A stretch of DNA of 64,000 nt from Magnetospirillum sp. (GCA_016183945.1 JACPDP010000029.1:1-64000), one strand, 5' to 3'; positions 51,896 through 60,623 are shown, numbered from the stretch's first letter. Notes: generated by a model not told the origin, from the sequence alone. A program made the numbers and translations.

Positions 51896-53271
51896 GGTTC
51901 CTCCGTGGTTGGGGCATGGGTGCCGATGCGGAGCAGCCTGACGCCGGCGGGCATCGCCAGCCCGTCCAGCACCCCGCGGCCATCGAGCAACACCGGATTG
52001 CGCATTCCGTCGGCCAGGTCGCGGCGACGGTAGTCGGGCCAGGCGGTGGCGAGGATGGCGGCATCGGTGCCGGCCACCGCCTCGGCCGCCGTTTCGGTTA
52101 CCAGCACCGCGCCGCGGTGCATGTCGCGGACGCGGCGGCGCACCGCCGGCAGCGGGTCGTGGGCGCTCACCTCGACGCCGCGGGCAAGCAGGCGTCCCAC
52201 CAGCTTGAGGCCGGGCGACTCGCGCAGGTCGTCGGTGCCGGGCTTGAAGGCGAGCCCGAGCACCGCCACCCGCTTCTGCCACACTCCGCCCAGCGCCTGC
52301 GCCAGCAGCTCGACCACCTGGGCCGGGCGCCGGGTATTGATCGCCTGCGCGGCGTCGACCAGGGGCAACTCGACGCCGCGCCGCCGCGCCCACCAGGACA
52401 GCGCCGCCAGGTCCTTGGGGAAGCAACTGCCGCCGAAGCCGATGCCGCCTTTGAGGAAGCGGGTGGCGCCGGCACGGCCGCCGTCGGGGCCGTCGAGCAT
52501 GCGGTCGAGGTGGACCGCGGCCATCACCCGCGCCAGGTCGATGCCGGGGATGGCTTCACAGAGGGTGGCGAACTGGTTGGTGAAGGAAATCAGGGTCGCC
52601 TGCAGGGCGTTGGCGGCATACTTCACCATCTCCGCCTCGCGCAGGCCCATGGTCAGCAGGGGGGCGGGGAACGGCTGGTAGAGCCGCGCCATCACCGCCG
52701 CCGAGCGTTCGTCGAAGGCGCCGACGACGATGCGGTCCGGGGTCATGAAATCGGCCACGGCGCTGCCCTGGCTGAGGAATTCCGGGTTCATCGCCAAGCC
52801 GAAATCCCGTCCGGCGAGCTGATCCGTTTCCTGTTCCAGGATGCGGCGCACCAGGGTATCGGTGGTGCCGGGCACCACGGTGCTCTTCACCGCCACCACC
52901 GGGAACGCGCCGGCCAGCGAACGGCCGACATCGGAGGCAGCCGCTTCGAGGGCGGTAAGGTCGATGGCACCGTCGCGGTCGGGGGTGCCGACGCAGATCA
53001 GCACGACCTCGGCGGCGGCCACCGCGGCGGCGGTGTCGGTGGTGGCGGTCACCCGGCCCTTGGCCAGCAGCGCGGCCAGCCCCTCCTCGTGAAAGGGAAC
53101 CTCGCCCCGGTCGAGGGCGGCGATGCGGTCGTGATCACGGTCGACGCAGCTGACGCGGTGGCCGACAGCGGCCAGGCACGCGGCGGTGACCAGGCCGACA
53201 TAGCCGGTTCCGATCACCGCGACCGCCAAGGGGGCACTCGTGGGGCTGATGGGCTGGGGGGTGAACGGCAT
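51892..53271 (-). CDS. ugd: UDP-glucose 6-dehydrogenase
   Basis: A 459-residue enzyme that oxidises UDP-glucose to UDP-glucuronate with two NAD+. The NAD site is VAVIGTGYVGLVTAACLA (residues 17-34), with the E in MNPEFLSQGSAV. The catalytic cysteine is Cys283 in GFGGSCFPKD, and Lys in the K-Y-A-A-N-A-L helix is also present. Length is normal. It overlaps the next gene by ATGA, so the two enzymes are probably translationally coupled. It starts 200 bp from the divergent methyltransferase gene. Confidence 0.95.
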   Translation of the reverse strand: MPFTPQPISPTSAPLAVAVIGTGYVGLVTAACLAAVGHRVSCVDRDHDRIAALDRGEVPFHEEGLAALLAKGRVTATTDTAAAVAAAEVVLICVGTPDRDGAIDLTALEAAASDVGRSLAGAFPVVAVKSTVVPGTTDTLVRRILEQETDQLAGRDFGLAMNPEFLSQGSAVADFMTPDRIVVGAFDERSAAVMARLYQPFPAPLLTMGLREAEMVKYAANALQATLISFTNQFATLCEAIPGIDLARVMAAVHLDRMLDGPDGGRAGATRFLKGGIGFGGSCFPKDLAALSWWARRRGVELPLVDAAQAINTRRPAQVVELLAQALGGVWQKRVAVLGLAFKPGTDDLRESPGLKLVGRLLARGVEVSAHDPLPAVRRRVRDMHRGAVLVTETAAEAVAGTDAAILATAWPDYRRRDLADGMRNPVLLDGRGVLDGLAMPAGVRLLRIGTHAPTTEEP

Positions 53272-53472
53272 TCCGGTCCTCCTCGGCCCTCAACGTGGGA
53301 GGGCGGGGAAGCGGGGGAAATCCATCAGGCGGATGATCGGCTTACGCTTCGGAGTTCAATTTGGGCCTTCCGGCGTATCGCCGCCTGTCCGGTTTACCCG
53401 CCGGACCGCACAGGCCTAAATGCATAGTCGCGTGACGACCGGACTACGACCTCCCGGAAAAAGGAGTGGGCC
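53272..53472. other. Divergent intergenic region, no specific site seen
   Basis: The spacer between ugd and the C-methyltransferase must hold both promoters. I see no clear operator; only short, imperfect inverted pairs such as TCCGG/CCGGA at about 53388-53405. A strong AAAAAGGAG ribosome binding site lies before 53473. Confidence 0.5.
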
Positions 53473-54717
53473 GTGAACGAGTCGGTTCTCAGCGTAAAAG
53501 CCGTGGGCGGCGACTGCCGCTTCTGTGGCGGGCCGCTGGCCGAGGTCGTCGACCTCGGCATGTCGCCGCTGTGCGAAAGCTTTCTGGCGGTTGATCAACT
53601 GGACCATATGGAGCCGTTCTATCCACTGACGGTCTGGGTGTGTCGCCACTGCTTCCTGATGCAGTTGAGGCAGTATGTCAGTGCTGCCGAAATCTTCAGT
53701 GAATATGCATACTTCTCGTCGTTTTCCGATGCATATCTTGAACACGCGCGGGCCTATGCCGAGACTGTTACGGCGCGGTTCGGGCTATCCAGCGAAAGCC
53801 GGGTCGTCGAGCTCGCCAGCAACGACGGCTATCTGTTGCAGCATTTCATGCGCCTGGGCATCCCGGTGCTGGGGGTGGAGCCGGCGGCCAACGTCGCCCG
53901 CGCCGCCGAGGCCAAAGGGGTCCCCACCCTGGTGCGCTTCTTTTCCACCGAATTGGCGGCGGGCATGGACAAGGCCGATCTGGTGATCGGCAACAACGTG
54001 TTGGCCCAGGTACCCGACCTCAACGATTTCATCGCCGGTATGGCGGCGCTGCTCAAGCCGCAGGGGGTGGCCACCATCGAGGTGCCGCATCTGATGCGGC
54101 TGATCCAGGAGAACCAGTACGATACCATCTACCATGAACATTTCTCGTATTTCTCGCTGGCCACCGCCGAGCGCATCTTCGCCGCCCATGGCTTGAGGGT
54201 GTTCGATGTCGAGGAGATCTGGACCCATGGCGGCTCGCTGCGGCTGTTCCTCTGTCCAGCCGCCACGGCGCGCCCCGTCGAGCGTCGGGTGGCGGAGATC
54301 AAGGCTCGCGAGGCCGAGGCCGGGCTCGACCGTATGGCCGGCTTCTCGCGCTTCGCCGAGCAGGTGCGGGCATCGCGCTGGAACCTGCTCGACTTCCTCA
54401 TCCGCGCCAAATGGTACGGCAAGTCCATCGCCGGCTACGGCGCGCCGGGAAAGGGCAACACCCTGCTGAACTACTGCGGCATCCGCAGCGATATCCTCGA
54501 CTACACGGTGGACCGCAATCCCTACAAGCACGGCAAGTACCTTCCCGGGACCCACATCCCCATCCATCCGCCCGAGCATATCCGCGAGACCCGGCCGGAC
54601 TATGTGCTGATCCTGCCCTGGAACCTTCGGCACGAGATCATGGCCAACCTCGCCTATATCCGTGACTGGGGCGGCCAGTTCGTCGTCCCGATCCCGAACG
54701 TGGCGGTGTTCCCGTAG
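53473..54717 (+). CDS. Sugar C-methyltransferase (zinc-binding, Methyltransf_13/14 type)
   Basis: A 414-residue SAM-dependent enzyme of the NDP-sugar C-3 methyltransferase family (TylCIII/NovU type). The N-terminal zinc ribbon has CRFCGGPL and CRHCFLMQL. The SAM domain has VVELASNDGYLLQHF, GVEPAANVA and GNNVLAQVPDL, and YHEHFSYFSL is the catalytic tyrosine/histidine segment. The C-terminal part holds WNLLDFL, SIAGYGAPGKGNTLLNY and PDYVLILPWNLR. The GTG start at 53473 follows AAAAAGGAG. It is followed by a nucleotidyltransferase gene 47 bp downstream, so it probably makes a branched or C-methylated NDP-sugar for surface glycan. Confidence 0.9.
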   Translation: MNESVLSVKAVGGDCRFCGGPLAEVVDLGMSPLCESFLAVDQLDHMEPFYPLTVWVCRHCFLMQLRQYVSAAEIFSEYAYFSSFSDAYLEHARAYAETVTARFGLSSESRVVELASNDGYLLQHFMRLGIPVLGVEPAANVARAAEAKGVPTLVRFFSTELAAGMDKADLVIGNNVLAQVPDLNDFIAGMAALLKPQGVATIEVPHLMRLIQENQYDTIYHEHFSYFSLATAERIFAAHGLRVFDVEEIWTHGGSLRLFLCPAATARPVERRVAEIKAREAEAGLDRMAGFSRFAEQVRASRWNLLDFLIRAKWYGKSIAGYGAPGKGNTLLNYCGIRSDILDYTVDRNPYKHGKYLPGTHIPIHPPEHIRETRPDYVLILPWNLRHEIMANLAYIRDWGGQFVVPIPNVAVFP

Positions 54718-54764
54718 CCCGTTTGCGGGTCTCCGGCGAGGGGCAAAACCAAGGGAGAGTCTCC

Positions 54765-55571
54765 ATGAAGGTCGTCCTGTTCTGCGGCGGGCTGGGCATG
54801 CGCATGCGCGACTACTCGCAGACGCTGCCCAAGCCCATGGCATCATTACGAAACCGGCCGCTGCTGTGGCATGTCATGCGCTGGTACGCGCATTGGGGCC
54901 ACAACGATTTCATCCTCTGCCTGGGCCATCGCGGCGAGGCCATCAAGGAGTATTTTCTCAACTACAGCGAGTGTCTGAGCAACGATTTCGTGCTGTCCGA
55001 GGGGGGGCGGCGGGTCGAACTGCTGGCCGAGGATATCCGCGACTGGCGGATCACCTTCGCCGACACCGGCCTTACCGCCAATATCGGCGAGCGCTTGCGG
55101 AAGGTGGCACCGCTGCTGGCCGGGGAGGAGACCTTCCTCGCCAACTACTCCGATGGCCTGACCGACTGTTCGCTGCCGCGGCTGATCGAGCGTCACCGCA
55201 TCACCGGGGCGGCGGCGACCTTCCTGGCGGTGCGGCCCAGCCAGAGCTTCCACATCGCCGCCATGGACACCAACGGCCGCGTCGAAGGCATCCGCGACGT
55301 CAGGGCGGCCGATATGTGGATCAACGGTGGCTTCTTCGTACTCGACAGCCGCATCTTCGAGTTCATGCGCGAGGGCGAGGAGTTGGTGCTGGAACCGTTC
55401 CAGCGCCTGATCGACCAGAACCTGCTGGCGGCCTGCCGCTACGACGGCTTCTGGCGCGCCGTCGACACCTTCAAGGACCTCTGCGAGATGGAAGCGGTGC
55501 TCAGCCAAGGCGTCGGTCCATGGGAGGTATGGCGTCAGCACGATCTTGCGCGTCGTCTGGCAGCCGAATGA
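54765..55571 (+). CDS. rfbF: Glucose-1-phosphate cytidylyltransferase-like nucleotidyltransferase
   Basis: A 268-residue sugar nucleotidyltransferase. It begins MKVVLFCGGLGMRMRDYSQTLPKPM, the G-G-x-G-x-R-x-x-x-x-x-x-x-K-P motif that binds the nucleotide. Later segments EYFLNYSECLSNDF, DTGLTANIGERL, FLANYSDGLTD and WINGGFFV are those of RfbF, which makes CDP-glucose from CTP and glucose 1-phosphate. CDP-glucose feeds CDP-dideoxy and branched sugars, agreeing with the adjacent C-methyltransferase. The ATG is set by the AAGGGAGAG ribosome binding site. The nucleotide specificity is inferred from motif similarity. Confidence 0.85.
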   Translation: MKVVLFCGGLGMRMRDYSQTLPKPMASLRNRPLLWHVMRWYAHWGHNDFILCLGHRGEAIKEYFLNYSECLSNDFVLSEGGRRVELLAEDIRDWRITFADTGLTANIGERLRKVAPLLAGEETFLANYSDGLTDCSLPRLIERHRITGAAATFLAVRPSQSFHIAAMDTNGRVEGIRDVRAADMWINGGFFVLDSRIFEFMREGEELVLEPFQRLIDQNLLAACRYDGFWRAVDTFKDLCEMEAVLSQGVGPWEVWRQHDLARRLAAE

Positions 55572-55617
55572 AGCATCCCCATATGGCGTCCACACCAAGA
55601 AACTTGGGAGGACGACC

Positions 55618-55875
55618 ATGGCCGTCCAGGTGGTCGATTATCAGGAAACCTACAAGTTGATCTGCGACGACTGCCGTCGTCGGTGGGCGGTGGTCGAGGA
55701 GCGGTGCGGCAAGGTCTATTCGCTGGATGCCCACCATGCCCGCCATGCCCCCAACACACCCGAGGGCATGGAAGAGGTGGTGGAGCCCGACGGATGGTGC
55801 GACGAAATGGCGGCGCGGCGCTGCTTCGAGGAGGCCGTCAAGGGCGAGCGTTACTACAGCCAGATCCTCTGGTGA
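55618..55875 (+). CDS. Small cysteine-containing protein of unknown function
   Basis: An 85-residue protein that I do not recognise. It has five cysteines: CDDC early (C-x2-C), C in RCGKV, C in GWCDE and C in RRCFEEA, plus a His-rich stretch HHARHAP. A zinc-binding role is possible but not shown. It has its own strong ribosome binding site (GGGAGGACG) 46 bp downstream of rfbF, so it may belong to the sugar operon. Its last 38 bp overlap the end of convergent nudC. Confidence 0.7.
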   Translation: MAVQVVDYQETYKLICDDCRRRWAVVEERCGKVYSLDAHHARHAPNTPEGMEEVVEPDGWCDEMAARRCFEEAVKGERYYSQILW

Positions 55876-56761
55876 TCCAGGCGTCGATCAGCGCCCGTGA
55901 CACAGAGTCCCGGCGGGGCAGGAACAGGCCGTTTTCCCCCGGCGAACCCCATTCGCCGAAGCAAGCGACCTCGTCGCGGCGGAACCATCGGGCATCCTCC
56001 AGTTCGACGCCGTCGACCACCGGCTCGGTCGCTTCCGCCAGCGCGCTGAAGGCCAGCATCAGCGAGGCGGGGAACGGCCAGGGCTGGCTGGCGAAGTAGT
56101 GGGCCGACAGCACCCGGATGCCGGACTCCTCGGCGACTTCGCGCGCCACCGCCTGTTCCAGCGTTTCGCCGGGCTCGACGAAGCCGGCCAGGCACGAGTA
56201 CATGCCGGGCGGCCAGTGCGGCTGACGCCCCAGCAGCACCCGCTCGCCGCCGTCTTCGGCCAGCACGATGATCGCCGGGTCGGTGCGCGGGAATTGCTGC
56301 CCGTCGCACCCGCCGCATTTCGCCACATGGCCGCCCTGGGCCAGGATCAGGGCGGCGCCGCAGCCCGGACAGAAGCGGGTGCGCTGCTGCCACAGCAGAA
56401 GGCCGCGGGCATAGCACAGCAGATCGAAGTCGCGCTCCACCATCACGCCGCCCAGGATGCGGGGTGAGCCCCAGCGTCCGCCCATCCCCAGCTCGGGGCC
56501 GTCGGCGCCGGCCTCCGTCGCCGACAGGTCGACGGCGAACAACGGCGCGCCGTCCTCCAGTCCGAGGAAGCTGCCGCCATCCATCAGCAGGGCGCGGGCC
56601 GCCGGGCCGCGCACCCGCACGGGACCGGGCGGCTCGGTCATCAGGTGCAACCCGCGCCAGAACGGCAACACGGCCATGTCGTCGCGGGCGGCCAGGGCCG
56701 CCAGGGCCACGGGATCGCGGCGGAGGGTGTGGGCACGGTCGAGCACGGGCGGCGATGTCAT
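55838..56761 (-). CDS. nudC: NADH pyrophosphatase NudC
   Basis: A 307-residue Nudix hydrolase that cleaves NAD(H) and removes NAD caps from RNA. It has the zinc ribbon CPGCG and CGGCDG (about residues 130-155), then FPRTDPAIIVLA, and the Nudix box GFVEPGETLEQAVAREVAEESGI, with all the catalytic glutamates. The NudC mark SQPWPFPASLM follows. The ATG at 56761 gives the usual N-terminus; the frame continues 36 bp upstream. The terminal ITRGSGCSNARP tail overlaps the convergent gene on the other strand. Confidence 0.95.
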   Translation of the reverse strand: MTSPPVLDRAHTLRRDPVALAALAARDDMAVLPFWRGLHLMTEPPGPVRVRGPAARALLMDGGSFLGLEDGAPLFAVDLSATEAGADGPELGMGGRWGSPRILGGVMVERDFDLLCYARGLLLWQQRTRFCPGCGAALILAQGGHVAKCGGCDGQQFPRTDPAIIVLAEDGGERVLLGRQPHWPPGMYSCLAGFVEPGETLEQAVAREVAEESGIRVLSAHYFASQPWPFPASLMLAFSALAEATEPVVDGVELEDARWFRRDEVACFGEWGSPGENGLFLPRRDSVSRALIDAWITRGSGCSNARP

Positions 56762-56885
56762 GAATCCACCATGACACGGTCGCTTGGCGCCTCTCAAGTC
56801 TTCAGCGGGTGGGAGGGGCAGCCCCTATAAAGGAGATTGCGCTTTGCCGTCCTCTTGGGAATTATGGGACGCCTAAGGGGTTCAC

Positions 56886-58562
56886 ATGAGCGACAATCTA
56901 GCTCTCTTCGAAGCGCTTCTGGAAAACGTGCGGGACGCGGTCGTGGTTGCCGACGGCGAGCGGCAGATCTTGCGCGTCAACAAGGCGTTCGAGGCCATCA
57001 CCGGCCATTGCGCCCGGGCCTTCGTCGAGGGCGGGCACGGCCATGCCCATGTGGCCCACCAACTGCTGGAGCGGGCCCTGACCATCCCCCCGGGCGGGCG
57101 CTGGAATGGGGCCATCCGCTGCAGCGACGGCACCGACCGCAAGTTCGAGGTCACCGTCTCGGCCGTCAACGGCAGTGGCGACTTTCCCGAACGATATATC
57201 GGGCTGGTGCGTCCGGCCTTCGACGACGCGGCGTTGGCCGACGAGGCTACGGTTCGTTTCGGCTACGATCCCCTGACCGGATTGCCCGGCCGCGAGCTGT
57301 TCTCCGACCGCATCGATCAGGCGCTGCTCAGCGTCAACCGTTCGGGCAAGTCGGTGGCGCTGCTGATCATGGGGCTCGACCGTTTCGCGCTGATCAACGA
57401 CGCCCTGGGCCACGCCGCCGGTGACCGGCTGCTGATCGAAGTTGCCCGCCGCCTCAAGACCTGCATTCGTGAGACCGATACGGCGGTGCGGCTGGACGGC
57501 GACAAGTTCGCCCTGGTGATGGTCATCGCCGACGTGGACGACAGCGTCATCGTCGCCGAAAAGGTGTTGGCCGCCATCAAGGAGCCGTTCCGGCTCGACG
57601 AGGAAGAGGTGGTGGTCACCTTCTCCATCGGCATCGCCATCTACCCCAGCGACTGCGACAGCTGCGCCCAACTGATCAAGAACGGCGACAATGCGCTGCA
57701 CTTCGCCAAGGTCTCCGGCCGCAACCAGTACCAGTTCTTCTCCAAGGACATGAACCAGAAGGCGCGGTCCCGCCTCGAACTTGAGGCGCGGATGCGCCGG
57801 GCCTTGGTCAATGACGAGTTCGTCGTCTACTACCAGCCCAAGGTGTCGGCCGAGACCGGCCAGGTGGTCGGCATGGAGGCGCTGATTCGCTGGATGGATC
57901 CCGACTTCGGCATGATCTCGCCCGGCGAGTTCATTCCGGTGGCCGAGGAAACCGGGCTCATCGAGGAGATCGGCACCTGGGTGCTGCGCCGCTCCTGCCA
58001 GCAGAACAAGTATTGGCAGCAGATCGGGCTGAAGCCGCTCAAATGCTCGGTCAACGTCTCCGCCCGTCAGTTCCGCTCGCGCGACCTCATCGACATCGTG
58101 GTGGATAGTTTGCAGTCCACCGGGCTCGATCCCAAGTGGCTGGAGCTGGAAATCACCGAGAGCATGCTGATGAACGATGTCGACATCGTGGTGCGCAAGA
58201 TGACGGCGCTGCGTGAGCTGGGCGTCGGGCTGTCCATCGACGATTTCGGCACCGGCTATTCCTCGCTGTCTTATCTCGGACGTTTTCCCATCACCACCCT
58301 GAAGATCGATCGCGCCTTCATCGCCGACGTCGACACCAACCCCAAGACCGCCGAAATCGCCCGCGCCATCATCGGACTGTCGCGCGGCCTCAATCTGGAG
58401 GTGGTGGCCGAGGGGGCCGAGGTCGCCGGCCATATCTCGTTCTTGCGGGAGCACGGCTGCGACACGGTGCAGGGCTTCTTCTACAGCCGCCCGGTGCCGC
58501 CCGACGAGTTCGAGCGCATGGTGCGCGAGCGGGCGTTGGCCCACACCGTCCGGATGGCATAG
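56886..58562 (+). CDS. PAS-GGDEF-EAL protein with degenerate GGDEF, probable c-di-GMP phosphodiesterase
   Basis: A 558-residue cytosolic protein. A PAS domain covers about residues 10-115. The GGDEF domain (about 125-285) has DGDKF (204-208) where cyclases have GGDEF, so cyclase activity is not expected. The EAL domain (from about 300) has EAL at 331-333, ITES near 423 and the metal-binding DDFGTGYSS at 452-460, all intact, with a late EVVAEGAE, so c-di-GMP hydrolysis is likely. The GGDEF part may bind GTP as a regulator. The ATG follows AAGGGG. It stands alone between nudC and the binding protein; PAS input could be redox or light, not shown. Confidence 0.92.
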   Translation: MSDNLALFEALLENVRDAVVVADGERQILRVNKAFEAITGHCARAFVEGGHGHAHVAHQLLERALTIPPGGRWNGAIRCSDGTDRKFEVTVSAVNGSGDFPERYIGLVRPAFDDAALADEATVRFGYDPLTGLPGRELFSDRIDQALLSVNRSGKSVALLIMGLDRFALINDALGHAAGDRLLIEVARRLKTCIRETDTAVRLDGDKFALVMVIADVDDSVIVAEKVLAAIKEPFRLDEEEVVVTFSIGIAIYPSDCDSCAQLIKNGDNALHFAKVSGRNQYQFFSKDMNQKARSRLELEARMRRALVNDEFVVYYQPKVSAETGQVVGMEALIRWMDPDFGMISPGEFIPVAEETGLIEEIGTWVLRRSCQQNKYWQQIGLKPLKCSVNVSARQFRSRDLIDIVVDSLQSTGLDPKWLELEITESMLMNDVDIVVRKMTALRELGVGLSIDDFGTGYSSLSYLGRFPITTLKIDRAFIADVDTNPKTAEIARAIIGLSRGLNLEVVAEGAEVAGHISFLREHGCDTVQGFFYSRPVPPDEFERMVRERALAHTVRMA

Positions 58563-58635
58563 CCGTCCTCCGCCCCCCGCCCAGGCGACCTTCCGCATAG
58601 GCTTGCACGCCGCCGCCCGGGCGTAGCATGGCCGG

Positions 58636-59880
58636 ATGCATCGCCGCCTGTTTCTCGGCGCCGCCGCCGCGATGTCGGCGCTTCCCCTGCTGCCCGCCCG
58701 CGCCGATGACGGCGCGCCGGCCGGGGGCGACCGTCCGGCCCCGGGTGCGGTGCGGATGGGGGTCCTGCTGCCGCTCAGCGGTCCCGCCGCCGCCTTCGGC
58801 CGCATGATGCTGGAGGCTACCCTGCTGGCGGTGGAGGAGGTCAACCGGCGCCCGGGACGGTGTCGGCTGGCTCTCGTTCCCTTCGACAGTCGGTCGCAGG
58901 CCAAGACCTTCGCCGAGGGGATGAAGCGACTGGTGAAGGCCGAGCGGGCTGTGGCGGTGCTGGCGCCGGTACCGCCGGAGTGGCGGGCTCCAACCACCGC
59001 CTTCGTCGAGCAAAGCGGCGGGCTGCTGTGCGATCCGGCGGCCTATGAGGGCGGCGAGTGTTCGCGCCACGTGGTGCATTGCGGCGCCACGCCGCATCAA
59101 TTGCTCAAGCAGTTCATCCCCTGGCTGGTGAGGGAGGCGGGGCCGCGGGTGCTGATCGTCGCCGGCTCTGGCTCCCTGTCGCACGAGATGGCCCGGGTCG
59201 CGCGGGCGGTGATCGGGCGGGTCGACGGCGAGGTCCTCGGGGGGGATGCCGGGCTGGAGGGGGTGGCCCAGCGCCTGCGGCGCGACCGGCCGGATGTGCT
59301 GTTCTCGACCCTCTGTGGGGACGAGGCCGCGGCATTGCTGCGGGAACGCCACCAGATCGGGAGCGACGTGCCGGTGGCGTCGCCCTTCCTCGACGAGCGG
59401 GTGGTGGCGGCCGTCGGCCCTCGGCCCGCCGCCGGCGCGGTGGCGGTGTCGACCTGGTTCGCGGCGGAGTCCGCGGTGGACAGCACCCGCTTCGCGACCC
59501 GCCTGCGGCTGCGCCTGGGCCGGGGCGCCGTGCTCACCGCCGCCGCCGAGGCCGCCTATGCGCAGGTCCACCTGCTCGCCGAGGCGGTGGACAACCTGGG
59601 CGGCGGCGACGTCGCCGCGGCGACCCTGAGGGAGGCGATCAAGGAGCGGCATTTCGTCGCACCGCAGGGGGAGGTGAGCATCGAGGGGGACAGCCTGCAT
59701 GCCCGCCTGTGGCCGCGCATCGCGGTGGTGGGAGGCGATGGCCGATTCCGCATGGTGGCCCGCGCAGGCCAGCCTTTGCGCGGATTACCCTACTGGAGCC
59801 GGCCCGGCGCGGCCTGCACCGAGGCCGGTCCGAGGCTGGCGCCCAGCGTCGAGCCGCCCAGCCGGCAAGGCTGGGACTGA
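58636..59880 (+). CDS. Exported type 1 periplasmic-binding protein (Leu/amide/urea-type)
   Basis: A 414-residue protein with an N-terminal twin-Arg-like or Sec signal (MHRRLFLGAAAAMSALPLLPARA) and a type 1 binding fold as in LivJ, AmiC and UrtA: VRMGVLLPLSGPAAAFGRMMLEATLLAVEEVN, then GRDP-like segments with AVAVLAPV and FSTLCGDEAAALLRERHQIG. The alternating AAYAQVHLLAEAVD helix and LREAIKERHF match the amide/urea branch. It may be a ligand sensor or transport component; no permease is adjacent. It precedes nap by about 130 bp, but its own promoter is separate because a FNR-type site lies between. Ligand unknown. Confidence 0.75.
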   Translation: MHRRLFLGAAAAMSALPLLPARADDGAPAGGDRPAPGAVRMGVLLPLSGPAAAFGRMMLEATLLAVEEVNRRPGRCRLALVPFDSRSQAKTFAEGMKRLVKAERAVAVLAPVPPEWRAPTTAFVEQSGGLLCDPAAYEGGECSRHVVHCGATPHQLLKQFIPWLVREAGPRVLIVAGSGSLSHEMARVARAVIGRVDGEVLGGDAGLEGVAQRLRRDRPDVLFSTLCGDEAAALLRERHQIGSDVPVASPFLDERVVAAVGPRPAAGAVAVSTWFAAESAVDSTRFATRLRLRLGRGAVLTAAAEAAYAQVHLLAEAVDNLGGGDVAAATLREAIKERHFVAPQGEVSIEGDSLHARLWPRIAVVGGDGRFRMVARAGQPLRGLPYWSRPGAACTEAGPRLAPSVEPPSRQGWD

Positions 59881-59921
59881 CCCAAAGGGGTGGGCAGGGG
59901 CCGTGGCAAACAGACCCTCTT

Positions 59922-59935
59922 TTGACCAAGGTCAA
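59922..59935. promoter_or_regulatory. FNR/Dnr-type box upstream of nap
   Basis: TTGACCAAGGTCAA fits TTGA-N6-TCAA, the half-site pattern of FNR-family regulators, and lies 79 bp before napF. Position and sequence suit oxygen or nitrogen-oxide control of nap by an FNR-type protein. Confidence 0.6.
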
Positions 59936-60013
59936 ATCACAATCCCCCGTGAGGATGTCAGGCTCCACCGCGGTAAGGGGATCGCCTGAGGGCGTCCATG
60001 AGAGGGTTGATCG

Positions 60014-60304
60014 ATGCCAGGTGTGGTGTCCCGGCGTGCGCTCCTGATGGGCCAGGCCCGTTCGGCCAACGTCGCGCCATCCGGGGACCTGGTGGCGGAG
60101 TTGGGCGGGACCTGCATCTCGATGCAGGGAGTGGCCTGCCGGCTGTGCGGCGATCCGTGTGAGCCGAGGGCGATTCGTTTTCGCCTGATGACCGGTGGTC
60201 GTGCTCTGCCGGAAGTAAATGTGGAAGAATGCACCGGTTGCGGTGTTTGCGTATCGGCCTGCCCGGTGGGCGCGCTCACAATGGTTCAACCGGCGAGAGG
60301 ATGA
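60014..60304 (+). CDS. napF: Short ferredoxin-type protein NapF
   Basis: A 96-residue iron-sulfur protein. It begins MPGVVSRRALLMG, the NapF-type SRRxLLxG N-terminus. Then come CRLCGDPCEPRAI (C-x2-C-x3-C-E-P) and CTGCGVCVSACPVGA, enough for two [4Fe-4S] clusters. NapF is usually about 160 residues with further cluster motifs; here the N-terminal motifs seem to be missing between SRR and the third-cluster-like segment. NapF assists NapA maturation in the cytosol. It is followed by napD with a 10-bp gap, in an operon starting after the FNR-type site. Confidence 0.85.
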   Translation: MPGVVSRRALLMGQARSANVAPSGDLVAELGGTCISMQGVACRLCGDPCEPRAIRFRLMTGGRALPEVNVEECTGCGVCVSACPVGALTMVQPARG

Positions 60305-60314
60305 GGACGACAGG

Positions 60315-60623
60315 ATGCGTTTGAGCAACTTCGTCGAAAAGGAACAGACCAGACCGCACGAGCTCGTCGAAAATATTTGCGGCGTCCTCGTCTATGTCCG
60401 GCCTGAGCTGCGCGACACGGTTCGCGACACCCTAGCGGCCATGCCGGGGGTGGAAGTCCATCAGGTGACCGACCAAGGCAAAATGGTCGTCACTGTCGAG
60501 GATGCCGACGGCCATTGGGCCGGAGCCACCATCACCAGCTTCAACGACGTCGAGGGCGTTATGAGCTTTGCCCTCGTCTATCATCATTTTGACTCTGATC
60601 TGGAAGGGGAGACCGTTTCATGA
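60315..60623 (+). CDS. napD: NapA chaperone NapD
   Basis: A 102-residue cytosolic chaperone that binds the twin-arginine signal of NapA and aids cofactor loading before export. The pattern [28 protein letters not shown], then GKMVVTVED and [21 protein letters not shown], is that of NapD (ferredoxin-like fold). ATG at 60315 was chosen since homology starts about ten residues later and the CAGG ribosome binding site precedes. The stop overlaps the napA start as ATGA, so the pair is translationally coupled. Confidence 0.92.
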   Translation: MRLSNFVEKEQTRPHELVENICGVLVYVRPELRDTVRDTLAAMPGVEVHQVTDQGKMVVTVEDADGHWAGATITSFNDVEGVMSFALVYHHFDSDLEGETVS

